DNA from: an uncultured Bacilli bacterium | GTDB taxonomy: Bacteria > Bacillota_I > Bacilli_A > RF39 > UBA660 | Direction of reading: 5' to 3' | DNA: 45,468 nucleotides | Assembly (NCBI GenBank): GCA_950097225.1 | Contig: CATNCE010000010.1 | Location: 1-45,468, forward strand | Part shown: positions 22,831-31,587 of the stretch, piece after piece | Position numbering within the stretch: position 1 is the first letter of the stretch | Layout: the number at the start of each line of letters is the position of its first letter | The notes under the pieces: model-generated | What the model was told of the DNA's origin: nothing | What the model saw: the letters and a program-made list of their open reading frames with translations, nothing else | Databases searched by the model: none | Made by a program: the position numbers and the translations under genes

Positions 22831-25161
22831 ATGAAAAAAAGAGCTAATTTAAAAAGAATATTGTTGCATAAAGGTATAAATACTTGTACCTTTTTTGCAA
22901 TGCTATTGTTTTTTAGCGTCTTTATTATTGGTAATGTATATGCTTATCAATTTAAATTTAGTGAATTTGATTGGGATACTTTTTATGCCGATAAAAAGGG
23001 ATTCTGGGATGATGCCTGTAAGAATAGTACTGATGAAGACTGTGATGAAGAAATCATTAAAACTCAAAAGCAATTTTATACTAAACTATATAAATCTTTA
23101 GCTGTCTATGAAAAAGATGGAGTTTTAATACCTGGAACTAAAGAATATGAGTACGCTGATGATATTATTTTAGAGACGGTTTTTTATGAAATGACGCCAT
23201 CTCAGTTTTCTGATACAGGAGAAGAGTATGTCGATACGTATGAGCCAAACTCTAACAAGGGTTTATACTCAATAGATCAAGAAGACCTTGAAAATCCTGA
23301 GATTAAAATAGATTATAACGATCCTGATGTTTTAACTTATTTTGAAGAAGAAACTGATACTATAAAGACTTTAGTACAAAATCTTATAGCTAATACCACA
23401 GATTGTTATGGAATATATGGGCCACCAACATACATAACAACTGAAAATGGTGAAAAATATGCTAAGTGCGATATTGGTTCTGTCATGAATTTACCAACGC
23501 GTGGAGAAAAGTGTGCAGTGCATATTCAAAATAATGAACTTGGCTTTTGGAAATATTATATTAGTAAAGTCCAACATGACGAGACTCTGCCTTGGTATAC
23601 AAGGGGAGCAGTAGTGTTATTTCTTGGACGTAATACGATTGATGAAAACTATGAAACTTGTAAGAGTTATAAATCTTCCTATCCAGAAGGAACGACATAT
23701 ATTTTTAACGATAATCCTAAATTAAGTACAGATCGCTTCTTTGATTTTTTAAGCTATAATAAATACTTTGATGGAAAGCCTCATTTACAAAGAAAGTTTA
23801 AAGAGACGATTTTAGATCCAGCTAAAGTTGATTGTATGACTAGTGATGTCTGTGATAATTCCTTAGAAGCATTAGGAGAGGATAAGTACGATTATTATGA
23901 AGGTGAAGCTATTGAAGTTCGTCGTTTGATAATCGAAGATATTATCAGTATTTTAGAAAATTACGGCTTTGATGTATTTTATGACCCTGTAAATGGTAAT
24001 TCATATAATGCAGTTGAAGGAGCTACAGCCACTCGTAAAAGTTTCTTTTGGCCGATTGGTAGTGATGAGACTGAAGAACGAAATGGCGTTATATATGCTG
24101 ATGGTGAGCCGGCTAGCACCGATATTGTATCTCCATTTGGAACTCGTGAGAACCCTATAACTGGGGCTGTTGAAGAACACTATGGAATTGATATAGCAGG
24201 GGTTGAGGGAAGTACTAATGTCATAGCCGTGTATCGTGGTGAAGTAGTGGGTGTCGTTAACTCTTGTAGTGTTGGAGATTACGAATGCAATGAGGGGTAT
24301 GGAAACATGGTCATCATTGCTCACCCTAATAATGACTACACAGTTTATGCTCAATTGGCAAGTATTGAACCTAGTATAACTATGGGATCTAGCGTTGATA
24401 AAGGCCAATTACTTGGGACCGTAGGAGCTACTGGAGCAACTAAAGAAGCAGTTTTACATTATGAACTTCGAAAAGGCGGTAATGATGTATTACATGCTGT
24501 AAATCCTGTAGAATCGACTGATCCTTCCAATCCGCGTCCTAAGGTCGCTGAAGGAGACTTCTCAGTTCATGAAACTTCTTTAACTCGTGAAGAATTCGCA
24601 TCGCTCTTGCGTGCTTACTGTGTATCAAATAAGTGTTCATCGACATTTATGAATGTTTTCGTTGCTAATGCTGAACAAGTATATGATGATTCCATTGCCA
24701 ATAATGTTAATCCTGAATTAGTAGTTATTCGTGGAGCTAAAGAGGGAATGAGTCCTGGTGGAAATACCCATAATTACTGGGGAATAGGTTGCGCAAATGG
24801 TGCTGGAGTTGGTGCTTGTTACCGCTATAGTTCCCTAAGCGATGGTATTCGTGGATTTGCTAATGTTGTTGCTAAATACGATACCGTAAGTGAAATGATG
24901 AGTAAATATGCTTATATTGGAGCCGTTTGGTATAATCCTGGAAGTTGGAGTTTGGGTGGATGTAAATATTACCCATATATAAATGAATACATGAGTCCAG
25001 GTCGTTCAAGCGAAGTAAGCTATATTTGTAATAATGGACCATCTTGTGGTAACAAAAGCGACCCAGGTTGTTCACCTACCACAGATGAAGATCAAATGGC
25101 TTATGCCATGTATAATGCCAGTGGAATGGTAAATATGCGTTACGTTGCATTTGGATTATAG
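22831..25161 (+). CDS. Exported wall protein: degenerate M23 domain plus glucosaminidase-like domain
   Basis: Encodes 776 residues. Signal/anchor helix at ~20-40 (FFAMLLFFSVFIIGNVYA). A long unknown region with Cys follows. At ~415-560 is an M23/LytM-like fold: zinc ligands His450 and Asp454 (HYGID) and His543 are present, but the two catalytic histidines are replaced by Gln508 (YAQLAS for YxHL) and Val541 (VLHYE for HLHxE). The C-terminal ~590-776 has a FlgJ/GH73-like stretch with RGAKEGM, NYWGIG and GIRGFANVV. It matches the VirB1/TcpG class of wall enzymes that open a path for the secretion channel. The start is ATG 22831; a GTG at 22822 lacks a site. Confidence 0.75.
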   Translation: MKKRANLKRILLHKGINTCTFFAMLLFFSVFIIGNVYAYQFKFSEFDWDTFYADKKGFWDDACKNSTDEDCDEEIIKTQKQFYTKLYKSLAVYEKDGVLIPGTKEYEYADDIILETVFYEMTPSQFSDTGEEYVDTYEPNSNKGLYSIDQEDLENPEIKIDYNDPDVLTYFEEETDTIKTLVQNLIANTTDCYGIYGPPTYITTENGEKYAKCDIGSVMNLPTRGEKCAVHIQNNELGFWKYYISKVQHDETLPWYTRGAVVLFLGRNTIDENYETCKSYKSSYPEGTTYIFNDNPKLSTDRFFDFLSYNKYFDGKPHLQRKFKETILDPAKVDCMTSDVCDNSLEALGEDKYDYYEGEAIEVRRLIIEDIISILENYGFDVFYDPVNGNSYNAVEGATATRKSFFWPIGSDETEERNGVIYADGEPASTDIVSPFGTRENPITGAVEEHYGIDIAGVEGSTNVIAVYRGEVVGVVNSCSVGDYECNEGYGNMVIIAHPNNDYTVYAQLASIEPSITMGSSVDKGQLLGTVGATGATKEAVLHYELRKGGNDVLHAVNPVESTDPSNPRPKVAEGDFSVHETSLTREEFASLLRAYCVSNKCSSTFMNVFVANAEQVYDDSIANNVNPELVVIRGAKEGMSPGGNTHNYWGIGCANGAGVGACYRYSSLSDGIRGFANVVAKYDTVSEMMSKYAYIGAVWYNPGSWSLGGCKYYPYINEYMSPGRSSEVSYICNNGPSCGNKSDPGCSPTTDEDQMAYAMYNASGMVNMRYVAFGL

Positions 25162-25173
25162 GAGGATAAAACA

Positions 25174-25713
25174 ATGATTAATGTCAGTGAATCGGAGAAA
25201 AAAGTTTTAAGTATTTGGGGTGGAGTAGCCATCATTATCTTTATAAGTGTTATTCTAATCGCTGTTTTTACTAAGGGAAATAATACAAAAGATGATATAG
25301 ATAGCATTACTGCTGGAAATACGAATCATTTACTTGATCGCAATCGTTATTACACAGTTGCATCCGTGATCTCTAAGTATTATGCATATCTTAATCAAAA
25401 AGATTATGCATCAGTTCTTAAAATTCTCGATTCTAACTACACTAAAGAAAAAAGCATATCAGAAAGTAATTTAACTACATACATAAAAACTTATGATGTA
25501 GTTACAACTTATAATCCTCACATCATGTGTGTAAAATCCGTTGACAAAGGCATATATACTATTCTTACTAATGGTGAAGAGATAAGTTCTAATACAGGAA
25601 AAATATATGGGACACCTTACTATCAAGTAATCCTAGATGGTAACACAACTCATTTTTCTCTAAAGCCAATAAGTGAACAAGAATATCAAGAGGGATGCCA
25701 TGAAAGAAATTAA
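25174..25713 (+). CDS. Single-span VirB8/TcpC-like protein 1
   Basis: Encodes 179 residues: short cytoplasmic start, a membrane helix at ~13-33, then an extracytoplasmic domain that begins with a helix (SVISKYYAYLNQKDYASVLKIL) and continues as strands, as in the NTF2-like fold of VirB8 and TcpC. Such proteins are assembly factors of type IV secretion channels. GGAGG precedes the ATG and the gene follows the wall enzyme by 12 bases. The next gene has the same layout. Family call is by topology, position and fold pattern only. Confidence 0.5.
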   Translation: MINVSESEKKVLSIWGGVAIIIFISVILIAVFTKGNNTKDDIDSITAGNTNHLLDRNRYYTVASVISKYYAYLNQKDYASVLKILDSNYTKEKSISESNLTTYIKTYDVVTTYNPHIMCVKSVDKGIYTILTNGEEISSNTGKIYGTPYYQVILDGNTTHFSLKPISEQEYQEGCHERN

Positions 25714-26200
25714 AAAGTTTATTGTTGAAAATAAGTTCTTAGTAATACTATTTGTCTTTATAATAGTCAGTTTTATAGGGATAGCTATTTATAATCACAC
25801 AAGAAATGAGCGTATTTATGAAACTCAAAAACCTGATGGTTCATCTTATGTAAAAAAAGAGTATGATGCTAATGAGTATCGCCCTGTAACGATCGAATTA
25901 ATTGATTTATTAAACGAATATTATAAGTTTTTTATAAAAAAACAGATAAATACTCCCGAAGAAGCATATGCTCTGTTATCGCAAACCAGTAAAGAGCGTT
26001 TTAATAATGATTATCAAGAATATTTAAAATATGTCAAAGATATAACAACTATAAATTCTATAAAAAATGAGATAAAAGAATATCGTATTAATTCCGATAA
26101 CAAACACATCTATGAAATAATCGATACTGAAGATAATAAATATGCAATTCATGAAAAAGCAGTATGGGACATTGAAATAAGTATAAATGGAAAAAGATAA
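25700..26200 (+). CDS. Single-span VirB8/TcpC-like protein 2
   Basis: Encodes 166 residues with a membrane helix at ~13-33, then a helical start (LIDLLNEYYKFFIKKQINT) and a probable NTF2-like domain. Its plan repeats that of the preceding gene, with which it overlaps by 14 bases; low identity suggests an old duplication or two parts of one trimer. I chose ATG 25700 because of AGAGGGA just before it; the upstream ATG at 25673 has no good site. Confidence 0.5.
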   Translation: MKEIKKFIVENKFLVILFVFIIVSFIGIAIYNHTRNERIYETQKPDGSSYVKKEYDANEYRPVTIELIDLLNEYYKFFIKKQINTPEEAYALLSQTSKERFNNDYQEYLKYVKDITTINSIKNEIKEYRINSDNKHIYEIIDTEDNKYAIHEKAVWDIEISINGKR

Positions 26201-26211
26201 GAGGTGATTTT

Positions 26212-27693
26212 ATGAATCAAGGTATTAAAGCCGCCGCATCAGCTGGAGTAAGCAAAGCTTCCTCTACTGGAGGAAGTGCTGTATCTGCAGGCGCTAGTAA
26301 ACTATCATCTGCTGGTGCTACTCAAGCTTTAGAAGGCGCAAGTAATCTCCCTAATAGCCCAGCTACTGGGACAGTTCTAAATAATACTAAAAAGAATACC
26401 TTGGCTAATAATAATAACCCCGCTGTATCTAATAATAACCCAGCAATATCTAACAATGTATCTCATGATATGCCAGCTTTAAAAGACGAAAAAAGTAACA
26501 ATATAAATGCCAATAATAATGTTAATAATACCGATTCCCTAAATGATGTTAGCAGGGAAAATTCCATTCCCGAAAATCAACAAGGCACTGGCGAAAATCA
26601 AAATATTTCAAATAACCAGAATGGTAGTGGAAACCAAATTCCTGAAGAACAAAAACCTAAAAAAGGGGATAAAGTCGATACAGGAAAGCAAATAGGTGAC
26701 AATGGTGAAATTGAAGATTCTAGTACTAAGAAAACTTTAAAAGCAGTCGGCAGAGGAGCAGCTGCATACTTTAGTGGCGGGCAATCTATTGGCGCTGATA
26801 AAGAAATAGCTAATATGAAGCCAGTAGATAAAACATTAGGAGTCGTATCTGATCAATTAGATAAAGTTCCAGGAGTAGAAAAAGTTACCAAGGAACTTGA
26901 TGATGCAGGTTTAGCAGACGGAGTTAATGATGCTTTAGATGTTGTAGGTAGTGCCAAAAATGGGGACATAAAAGGGACAGTAGAATCTGCCAAAAAATTA
27001 AAAAAAGATGGTAAAAAGTTAAAAAAATATACTGCTAAAAAATTACTCATTTTTGGCGTAATTCTATCGGTGCCAGTTTTCTTTATGGCTGTTTTAGTAA
27101 CTGTTGTCTTTGGACCTGTTCTTGGTGGATTTTTAGATGTTGTTGAAACTGCTGGTGATGGAATTGGTGAAGTTGCCGATAGTATTGGTGGTTTTATATT
27201 TGATGATGATGAAGAAGATATGACATCAGATATAGTCACTGAAGTTGAAGATTTTGAATCTCTAAGTGAGACTCGCCAAAAGATAGTAACAGCTGCAGCA
27301 ATGGCTGTGTCAGCTAAAATCCCATATAGTTATGGATCGCACCCTTATAACTCTGGTTTAGTAGGAATTCCAACTGATGGATTGGACTGTGCAGGATTTG
27401 TTCAGTGGGCTCTTTGGACGGGACTTGAATCCAACCCAGGGTATTTAACAACTAGTGTCATCAGTGGACGTATTGGTAATGATTTCATCCAAATTGAAAA
27501 GTCCGAATTAAAACCTGGTGATATTGGGCTAAAAAAACTTGGCTCATCGGCGAGTGATGAATATAATCATACGGGAATTTATGCTGGATCTGATCAATGG
27601 TTTCATGCTGCTGGTGGAAATACTAAACAAGTTGTCCGCAATAACTATACAGGATTTACCATTTTCTTAAGGTATAAAGGAGTGGATGGCTAA
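26212..27693 (+). CDS. Membrane-anchored NlpC/P60 peptidoglycan hydrolase
   Basis: Encodes 493 residues. Residues 1-180 are low-complexity (Ala/Ser/Gly then Asn-rich with repeated NNNPA). A membrane helix lies at ~277-306. The C-terminal ~355-493 is an NlpC/P60 domain: Cys393 (LDCAGF), His453 (YNHTGIY) and His465 (WFHAAGG), the third polar position of the triad. The family cleaves the peptide stem of peptidoglycan. Tn916 Orf14 and related conjugation hydrolases have the same enzyme class. It is the second wall enzyme in the operon and the one with intact catalytic residues. Its stop overlaps the next start by one base. Confidence 0.8.
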   Translation: MNQGIKAAASAGVSKASSTGGSAVSAGASKLSSAGATQALEGASNLPNSPATGTVLNNTKKNTLANNNNPAVSNNNPAISNNVSHDMPALKDEKSNNINANNNVNNTDSLNDVSRENSIPENQQGTGENQNISNNQNGSGNQIPEEQKPKKGDKVDTGKQIGDNGEIEDSSTKKTLKAVGRGAAAYFSGGQSIGADKEIANMKPVDKTLGVVSDQLDKVPGVEKVTKELDDAGLADGVNDALDVVGSAKNGDIKGTVESAKKLKKDGKKLKKYTAKKLLIFGVILSVPVFFMAVLVTVVFGPVLGGFLDVVETAGDGIGEVADSIGGFIFDDDEEDMTSDIVTEVEDFESLSETRQKIVTAAAMAVSAKIPYSYGSHPYNSGLVGIPTDGLDCAGFVQWALWTGLESNPGYLTTSVISGRIGNDFIQIEKSELKPGDIGLKKLGSSASDEYNHTGIYAGSDQWFHAAGGNTKQVVRNNYTGFTIFLRYKGVDG

Positions 27694-28415
27694 TGAAAAA
27701 AATATTTTTATTAATTATATCTGTTTTTGTCTTTATTCAACCAGTATATGCTGCCAGATATTACCAAAATGTTGCTATTAAAGCTAGTTTTTCTGAAGAA
27801 GTAAATCTTAGTGATATTAAAACTATTGAAGTCGTTTTCGAAGATGCAAGTGAATATTCTAAGAGTTATATCTTAAAAAAAGAGAATAATTTCGAATTAA
27901 ACCTTGAAAATATCCCCGTCGGTCCTTTTATTTTAAGATATAGTATTGTAAATGATGATGTAATAGGTTATTATAGTGCACAAGCAGAAGTGACTGAAAA
28001 TGAATTGCAAAATTCTCTAGATGTAATGGTTACTATTGCTCTACAAAATAATAAAAAAAATACTACTGATGATAATAAAATATCAAATCTAATTGATCAA
28101 ATTAATAAAAAAACTCCTAGTAACTCTCTAAACAATGGAGCTACTAATACTACAACAAGTTCTAATAATTCATCGGGAATTATCATTGACGATGAGGACA
28201 GCTCTGATGATGATAATGAAACTGATCATGATCCAAATTACAAGCCGACTAATCCCATCGCCAATAGTGGATCTGATGAAAAACGTCAAGAAGAGCGTGC
28301 AAAAAATCGTCAAAAGAGTAATTTAATAGGTACAATTATGTTTTCTATTATAGGTGTTTTTCTATTATTTGGTGTTATAATCACTAGTATAAAATTTATT
28401 AAAGCTAATAAATAA
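27693..28415 (+). CDS. Exported, C-terminally anchored protein of the secretion operon
   Basis: Encodes 240 residues: a signal peptide (1-20, ends VYA), a small beta-rich domain at ~22-115, a polar stretch rich in Asn, Ser and Asp (~118-205), and a C-terminal membrane helix at ~213-233 with a basic end. No enzyme motif. It may be a surface-exposed part of the channel or an adhesin that contacts the target. It is translationally coupled to the P60 hydrolase gene (TAATGA). Confidence 0.6.
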   Translation: MKKIFLLIISVFVFIQPVYAARYYQNVAIKASFSEEVNLSDIKTIEVVFEDASEYSKSYILKKENNFELNLENIPVGPFILRYSIVNDDVIGYYSAQAEVTENELQNSLDVMVTIALQNNKKNTTDDNKISNLIDQINKKTPSNSLNNGATNTTTSSNNSSGIIIDDEDSSDDDNETDHDPNYKPTNPIANSGSDEKRQEERAKNRQKSNLIGTIMFSIIGVFLLFGVIITSIKFIKANK

Positions 28416-28441
28416 ATATAGAAAATTATTAATAATTAGGT

Positions 28442-28447
28442 TATAAT
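28442..28447 (+). promoter_or_regulatory. Possible -10 box before virD4
   Basis: A TATAAT hexamer lies 24 bases before the virD4 start in a 56-base gap, the largest inside the operon. No good -35 was found 16-18 bases upstream, so a separate promoter is doubtful. Confidence 0.3.
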
Positions 28448-28471
28448 ATTAATGAAGAAGGAAGGGCTACT

Positions 28472-31180
28472 ATGAAAATAAAAGTTACAGGCAAAGATTT
28501 AGTAATTTTTAGCATTTTTTGCGTATTTTTATTATACTTTAGTGCCATAGCAGTTCTTAATGTTTTTACACTTATTAATGATGGCGAATTTTATGGCCTT
28601 GTCCCATTTGAGGCTTTTACAGGCAAGTATCTGTTTGCAACATTGCTTGTATTTTTTGCTGTGTTAATATCTGTTTTCTTCTCTGTTTCATCATCTATCT
28701 TTGAACGCAAAAGTGGATTTGGGTTGGAACTAGGTAATAAAGAAGAAAAGGGATACTCGCGTTGGCTAAAAGAAAAAGAAATGAAAAAGGCCTACAAGGT
28801 TTTTCGTGTGGGAGTTAAAGATGAAACAGCTAGTGCTGGAGGAATTGTTTTAATTAATGATGGAAAAAACATGTGGGTAGATGATTCTGAGTTCCATACA
28901 CTGGTAATCGGAGTTACTGGATCAGGTAAAACCAGTGCAGTAGTTGATCCATTAACTTATAGTTTAGTAAAACATGGTGAAAGTATGATATTTACCGATC
29001 CTAAAGGAGAGATCTACCGTGACCATGCCGAACTTTTAAAAGCTCGTGGCTATAAAATTATTGTTCTTAACTTTCGTGATCCCCAAATGGGAAATGCTTG
29101 GAATCCTTTAACTTTACCATATAAGTTATATAAAGAGGGTAAAACTGACAAAGCTAAAGAGCTCGTTGAGGATATCGCTAACAATATCGTTAAAGACAAA
29201 AAAGCTCAAGATCCATTCTGGCAAAACTCAGCAGCCGATTACTTTGCAGGTTGTGCTATTGGTTTACTAGAGGATGCTAAAGAAGAACAGGTAAACTTAA
29301 ACTCGATTAGTTTAATGACAACGGTCGGTGAAGAGAAATTCGGGGCTGGATCAACATACATAAAAGAGTATTTCACTATGAAAGGTGAGCAATCAAGCGC
29401 TTACACTTCAGCTAGTAACACGATTAACTCGCCAACTGAAACAAAAGGTGGAATTCTTTCAACATTCCGTCAAAAAATACGTATTTTTTCATCCCGTGAA
29501 AATTTATCAGAAATGCTTTCATATTCGGATTTCAATATAAGTGATATTGGTCGTGAGAAAACAGCAGTATTTATGATTATCCATGATGAAAAAACTACAT
29601 ACCATGCATTAGCAACTATTTTCATTAAGCAGTGTTATGAAAATTTAATCGCTGTTGCTCAAGAGAACGGTGGAAAATTACCAGTTAGAACTAACTTCAT
29701 TCTTGATGAGTTTGCCAACATGCCAGCTTTAAAAGACGTAACGACAATGGTAACTGCTGCCCGTTCAAGACAAATTCGCTTTACCTTCATCATCCAAAAC
29801 TTTGCTCAATTAAATGAAGTTTATGGTAAGGAAGACGCGGAAACCATTCGTTCTAACTGTGGTAACTTAATCTACATTTTAACTACTGAGCTTGCCGCTT
29901 TAGAAGAAATTTCCAAATTATGTGGAGAAGTGAAGAGCAAAAAAGATGATAAAACGGAGTCGCATCCACTAGTAACTATATCAGATTTACAGAAAATGAA
30001 GATGAATGAGGTTATCATCTTAAGAAATCGTCAACATCCGTTTAAAACACGCCTTGTTCAAGCTTATACAGTTGACTGGGGAACTTCTAGTTTTGGAAAA
30101 GCGGATCTATATAGTCGTGATAAAAAGGAAATTCAACTTTTTGATGTCAAAGAGTTTGTTCAAGTTCGTAAACGTAGTAAAATGGGCATTGATGAGAAAA
30201 ATCCAGGATCTAAACCATTAGGTGGATTAGGTGGAATGCCAGATTTTTCATCCCTTGCTGCAAATGGAATGGGGAGCATGCAGTCTCCTCCTAAGATTCC
30301 TACATTTGAAGAGTTTATGGCTGCTAGAAATGCCAATAAAGCTGCATCTCCAGCTCCGAAAAAGCCTAATATGCCATCTTTTGATGTTGATGACTTAGTT
30401 AAACGAATAGATGCTAAAATTGCTGAATTAGAAGCTCAAGAAAAAGCCGAAGAGGAAGCAAAGAAAAGTGGTACATCTCCAATATCTAATGGGCCAACTT
30501 CTAGTGATTTATTTGGAACTAACCCAACATTTAATCCGCCAAAAAGCGAACCTGTTGTTAACATGCTAGAAAGTGCATCAATTCAGGAAGTTAAAGCAGA
30601 ACCAGTTAATAATTTAGGTTTCAATCCTTTCAATAATGAAAATAAAACTACCGAAAACGCTTTTAAGGACAAAGATGTTATCGACAATCTAGAGGAGCCG
30701 ATAGCAACAACGCCAATTGAAGCACCTGTTATTAAGAGTGCTCCTGTTCCTGATCAAAATCCACCAGAACAGATTGAAAAGTTTTCCGATTTAATGAATC
30801 AAAGTGCACCAATGGAAGTTGAATATCGAGTAGATATTCCTAAGGATTACAGTGCTAATAAACCAACACCGCCGGTTTTTGAACCATTAGAAACTAAACC
30901 ATTAGGTGGTATAGTAGATCCGTTAACACAACCAACGCCAATCGAGGCTCCTGCTCCGTCGATTTCGGAAATATCAAAAGCGCCATTCTCAACTGTGGAA
31001 TCAAAACCAATAGAGCAAATTCAGCCGGCTCCAAATCCTAGTGTCTCTGCAAGTACGACATTCATTGACACTAAAGCTGGGGCGACAGTGCCTAATAATC
31101 AAAATATTGGAAATAATTATCAGGTTCCTAGTGGAGTGTCCGATGATGCTTTCTTTGATGATTTTTTTGAAGAAGAATAA
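28472..31180 (+). CDS. virD4: VirD4/TraG coupling ATPase with long C-terminal tail
   Basis: Encodes 902 residues. Two N-terminal membrane helices (~10-35 and ~50-72), Walker A GVTGSGKT (147-154), a TDPKGE motif, Walker B FILDEFAN (Asp412, Glu413) and TFIIQNFAQL identify a VirD4/TraG coupling protein, which selects substrates and passes them to the channel. The ATPase ends near 580; the last ~320 residues are a low-complexity Pro/Ala/Glu-rich tail with repeated short acidic-proline units and a strongly acidic end (DDAFFDDFFEEE). Tails like this bind substrate or adaptors in some systems. An IS element lies 16 bases after the stop. Confidence 0.92.
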   Translation: MKIKVTGKDLVIFSIFCVFLLYFSAIAVLNVFTLINDGEFYGLVPFEAFTGKYLFATLLVFFAVLISVFFSVSSSIFERKSGFGLELGNKEEKGYSRWLKEKEMKKAYKVFRVGVKDETASAGGIVLINDGKNMWVDDSEFHTLVIGVTGSGKTSAVVDPLTYSLVKHGESMIFTDPKGEIYRDHAELLKARGYKIIVLNFRDPQMGNAWNPLTLPYKLYKEGKTDKAKELVEDIANNIVKDKKAQDPFWQNSAADYFAGCAIGLLEDAKEEQVNLNSISLMTTVGEEKFGAGSTYIKEYFTMKGEQSSAYTSASNTINSPTETKGGILSTFRQKIRIFSSRENLSEMLSYSDFNISDIGREKTAVFMIIHDEKTTYHALATIFIKQCYENLIAVAQENGGKLPVRTNFILDEFANMPALKDVTTMVTAARSRQIRFTFIIQNFAQLNEVYGKEDAETIRSNCGNLIYILTTELAALEEISKLCGEVKSKKDDKTESHPLVTISDLQKMKMNEVIILRNRQHPFKTRLVQAYTVDWGTSSFGKADLYSRDKKEIQLFDVKEFVQVRKRSKMGIDEKNPGSKPLGGLGGMPDFSSLAANGMGSMQSPPKIPTFEEFMAARNANKAASPAPKKPNMPSFDVDDLVKRIDAKIAELEAQEKAEEEAKKSGTSPISNGPTSSDLFGTNPTFNPPKSEPVVNMLESASIQEVKAEPVNNLGFNPFNNENKTTENAFKDKDVIDNLEEPIATTPIEAPVIKSAPVPDQNPPEQIEKFSDLMNQSAPMEVEYRVDIPKDYSANKPTPPVFEPLETKPLGGIVDPLTQPTPIEAPAPSISEISKAPFSTVESKPIEQIQPAPNPSVSASTTFIDTKAGATVPNNQNIGNNYQVPSGVSDDAFFDDFFEEE

Positions 31181-31196
31181 AAGAATGAAAAGTATT
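31180..31196 (+). terminator. Left half of the virD4 terminator, split by an IS
   Basis: AAAGAATGAA (31180-31189) is the left arm of a hairpin; the matching right arm TTCATTCTTT with its T-run is at 32556-32568, after the IS. If the IS and one repeat copy are removed, the arms lie five bases apart and form a perfect 10-bp terminator stem. Confidence 0.75.
31188..31196 (+). repeat. Direct repeat at the left end of the IS (target duplication)
   Basis: AAAAGTATT occurs here and at 32549-32557, directly touching both IS ends. IS3-family elements normally duplicate 3-5 bases; if the ends extend two bases further out the duplication is AAGTA. Confidence 0.7.
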
Positions 31197-31222
31197 TGGA
31201 GTTGTAAGATAAAAGTGGACAC
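31197..31222 (+). repeat. Left terminal inverted repeat of the IS
   Basis: Starts TGGAGTTGTAAG and matches the complement of 32523-32548 at 25 of 26 positions. Confidence 0.85.
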
Positions 31223-31278
31223 ATAAAAAGATGTGAACCACTTTTTGTTTGTTATAATTAAATAAAGGAGTTGATACT

Positions 31279-31587
31279 ATGGCAAAAAAAGGACAAAAGT
31301 ATAAACAATGGACTGCTGAAGAAAAGTTAAAAATTATAGAACCAATAATAAATTTTGAAAAGAGTTCATCACAAGTGACAAAAGAAACAAATATAAACAA
31401 TGGTATGATTACTAGATGGATACATGAATATAATGTTTTAGGATTAGAAGGATTAAAGCCTAAAAAGAAACCAGGTAATCCATTAGCAAAATATAATTCC
31501 AAAAAGAATTTATCAAAAGAAGAACAATTAGAATATGAAAATATGAAATTAAGAATCGAGAATGAAATGTTAAAAAAGGATACCTAA
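31279..31587 (+). CDS. IS3-family OrfA (HTH, transposase N-terminal part)
   Basis: Encodes 102 residues: a helix-turn-helix (WTAEEKLKIIEPI then NINNGMITRWIHEY) and a C-terminal leucine-zipper-like helix (EEQLEYENMKLRIENEML). This is the DNA-binding half of IS3-family transposase. It ends after an A-run (A6G at 31572-31578), the type of slippery site where ribosomes shift -1 to enter orfB. AAAGGAG precedes the ATG. Confidence 0.88.
   Translation: MAKKGQKYKQWTAEEKLKIIEPIINFEKSSSQVTKETNINNGMITRWIHEYNVLGLEGLKPKKKPGNPLAKYNSKKNLSKEEQLEYENMKLRIENEMLKKDT

Noticed and set aside
24001-24408. 135-residue minus-strand frame
   Set aside because: Lies wholly opposite the M23 domain; composition is that of a reverse complement and it has no start context.
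26380-26560. AATAATAA-type repeats considered as a CRISPR or tandem array
   Set aside because: These are Asn codons of a low-complexity linker in the P60 gene; units are irregular and there are no spacers.
28135-28326. + strand open frame inside 27693-28415
   Set aside because: Frame-shifted reading of a low-complexity Asn/Asp stretch.
17742-31180. Complete integrative conjugative element
   Set aside because: No integrase, relaxase, excisionase or att repeats were seen at either edge; the terminator of the dTMP operon and the virD4 terminator bracket a plain operon.
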